NCBI GenBank assembly: GCA_017626275.1
Contig: JAGAJD010000071.1
Location: forward strand, 1-17,770
Direction: 5' to 3'
Source: Lachnospira sp.
Lineage (GTDB): Bacteria; Bacillota; Clostridia; Lachnospirales; Lachnospiraceae
Length of the DNA stretch: 17,770 bases
Shown: positions 17,322-17,770 of the stretch, one piece after another
Position numbering within the stretch: the stretch's first letter is position 1
Layout of the letters: each line of letters opens with the position of its first letter
Translations under genes and position numbers: made by a program
The notes under the pieces: model-generated
Databases searched by the model: none
What the model was told of the DNA's origin: nothing
What the model saw: the letters and a program-made list of their open reading frames with translations, nothing else

Positions 17322-17770
17322 ATGGAAAAGCATATAAGTGTACCATTTTCAGAAGAAGATATAAAGAACTTAAAAGCCGGTGATTATGTATATATCACTG
17401 GAACAATATATACAGCAAGAGATGCAGCGCATAAGAGAATGTATGAGGCAGTTCTTTCAAATGAAAAATTACCGATAGATATGAAAGATACAGTAATATA
17501 TTATATGGGACCATCTCCTGCCAGAGAAGGCAGACCAATAGGTTCAGCAGGACCTACAACGGCAAGCAGAATGGACAAATATGCTCCGACATTAATGGAC
17601 CTTGGTCTTAAGGGAATGATTGGAAAAGGTAAACGTTCCCAGGCAGTCAAAGATTCTATTGTCAAAAATAAAGCCGTTTATTTTGCGGCAGTCGGAGGCG
17701 CAGGAGCATTATTATCTCAAAGAATTGTAAAATCAGAGGTTGTGGCATACGATGATTTGGGAACAGAAGC
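17322..17770 (+). CDS. class I fumarate hydratase, beta subunit (partial, cut by window end)
   Basis: The first 149 codons of the beta subunit, open to the window edge; complete members are about 185 residues. It begins MEKHISVPFSEEDIKNL. The signature GPSPAREGRPIGSAGPTTASR (about 69-89) is intact, followed by MDKYAP, GLKGMIGKGKRS and VGGAGALLS. With the alpha subunit it forms the dehydratase active site. ATG 17322 follows GGAGGAAAG (17311-17319) at short spacing. The same fumarase versus tartrate dehydratase ambiguity applies as for its partner. Confidence 0.92.
   Translation, partial: MEKHISVPFSEEDIKNLKAGDYVYITGTIYTARDAAHKRMYEAVLSNEKLPIDMKDTVIYYMGPSPAREGRPIGSAGPTTASRMDKYAPTLMDLGLKGMIGKGKRSQAVKDSIVKNKAVYFAAVGGAGALLSQRIVKSEVVAYDDLGTE

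Overview
The window is the replication-origin region of a low-G+C Firmicute, followed by an accessory cell-surface locus. The gene order dnaA-dnaN-yaaA-recF-gyrB-gyrA, the strong AGGAGG-type ribosome binding sites and the style of the proteins point to class Clostridia. Lachnospiraceae is my best guess, from remembered family resemblance only. All genes except the first read rightward, away from the origin.

Region 1 (1-2463) is a bipartite oriC. A YjaB-like acetyltransferase gene points leftward. It is followed by a cluster of DnaA boxes (529-662), a near-consensus dnaA promoter (680-708), a leader stem-loop (715-768) and dnaA. Between dnaA and dnaN lie a perfect DnaA box, a GC patch, six consecutive DnaA-trios (2381-2398) and an AT-rich tract. 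This is the layout of a bacterial basal unwinding system.

Region 2 (2464-9477) is the replication, repair and topology block: dnaN (sliding clamp), yaaA (S4 RNA-binding protein), recF, gyrB (starting at GTG 4921) and gyrA. It is closed by a strong intrinsic terminator.

Region 3 (9504-11050) holds two tandem, overlapping alpha/beta-hydrolase esterase genes. Each encodes a complete Ser-Asp-His triad and no signal peptide.

Region 4 (11071-16351) looks like a single five-gene operon behind one promoter. It encodes a membrane-anchored Ig-like plus transglutaminase-like protein, an AlgI-type MBOAT O-acyltransferase, a membrane-anchored SGNH-like protein with Cys in place of the usual catalytic Ser, a small lipoprotein, and a second Ig-like plus transglutaminase-like protein. 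Genes are 15 nt apart or less, or overlap. All products are predicted to sit in or outside the membrane. I infer an envelope-modification system in which an acyl group is passed across the membrane by the MBOAT/SGNH pair, with two transglutaminase-fold enzymes acting on the same surface. The substrate is unknown. This is the most interesting part of the window.

Region 5 (16382-17770) has a promoter and a class I two-subunit fumarase: a complete alpha subunit, then a beta subunit cut by the window end.
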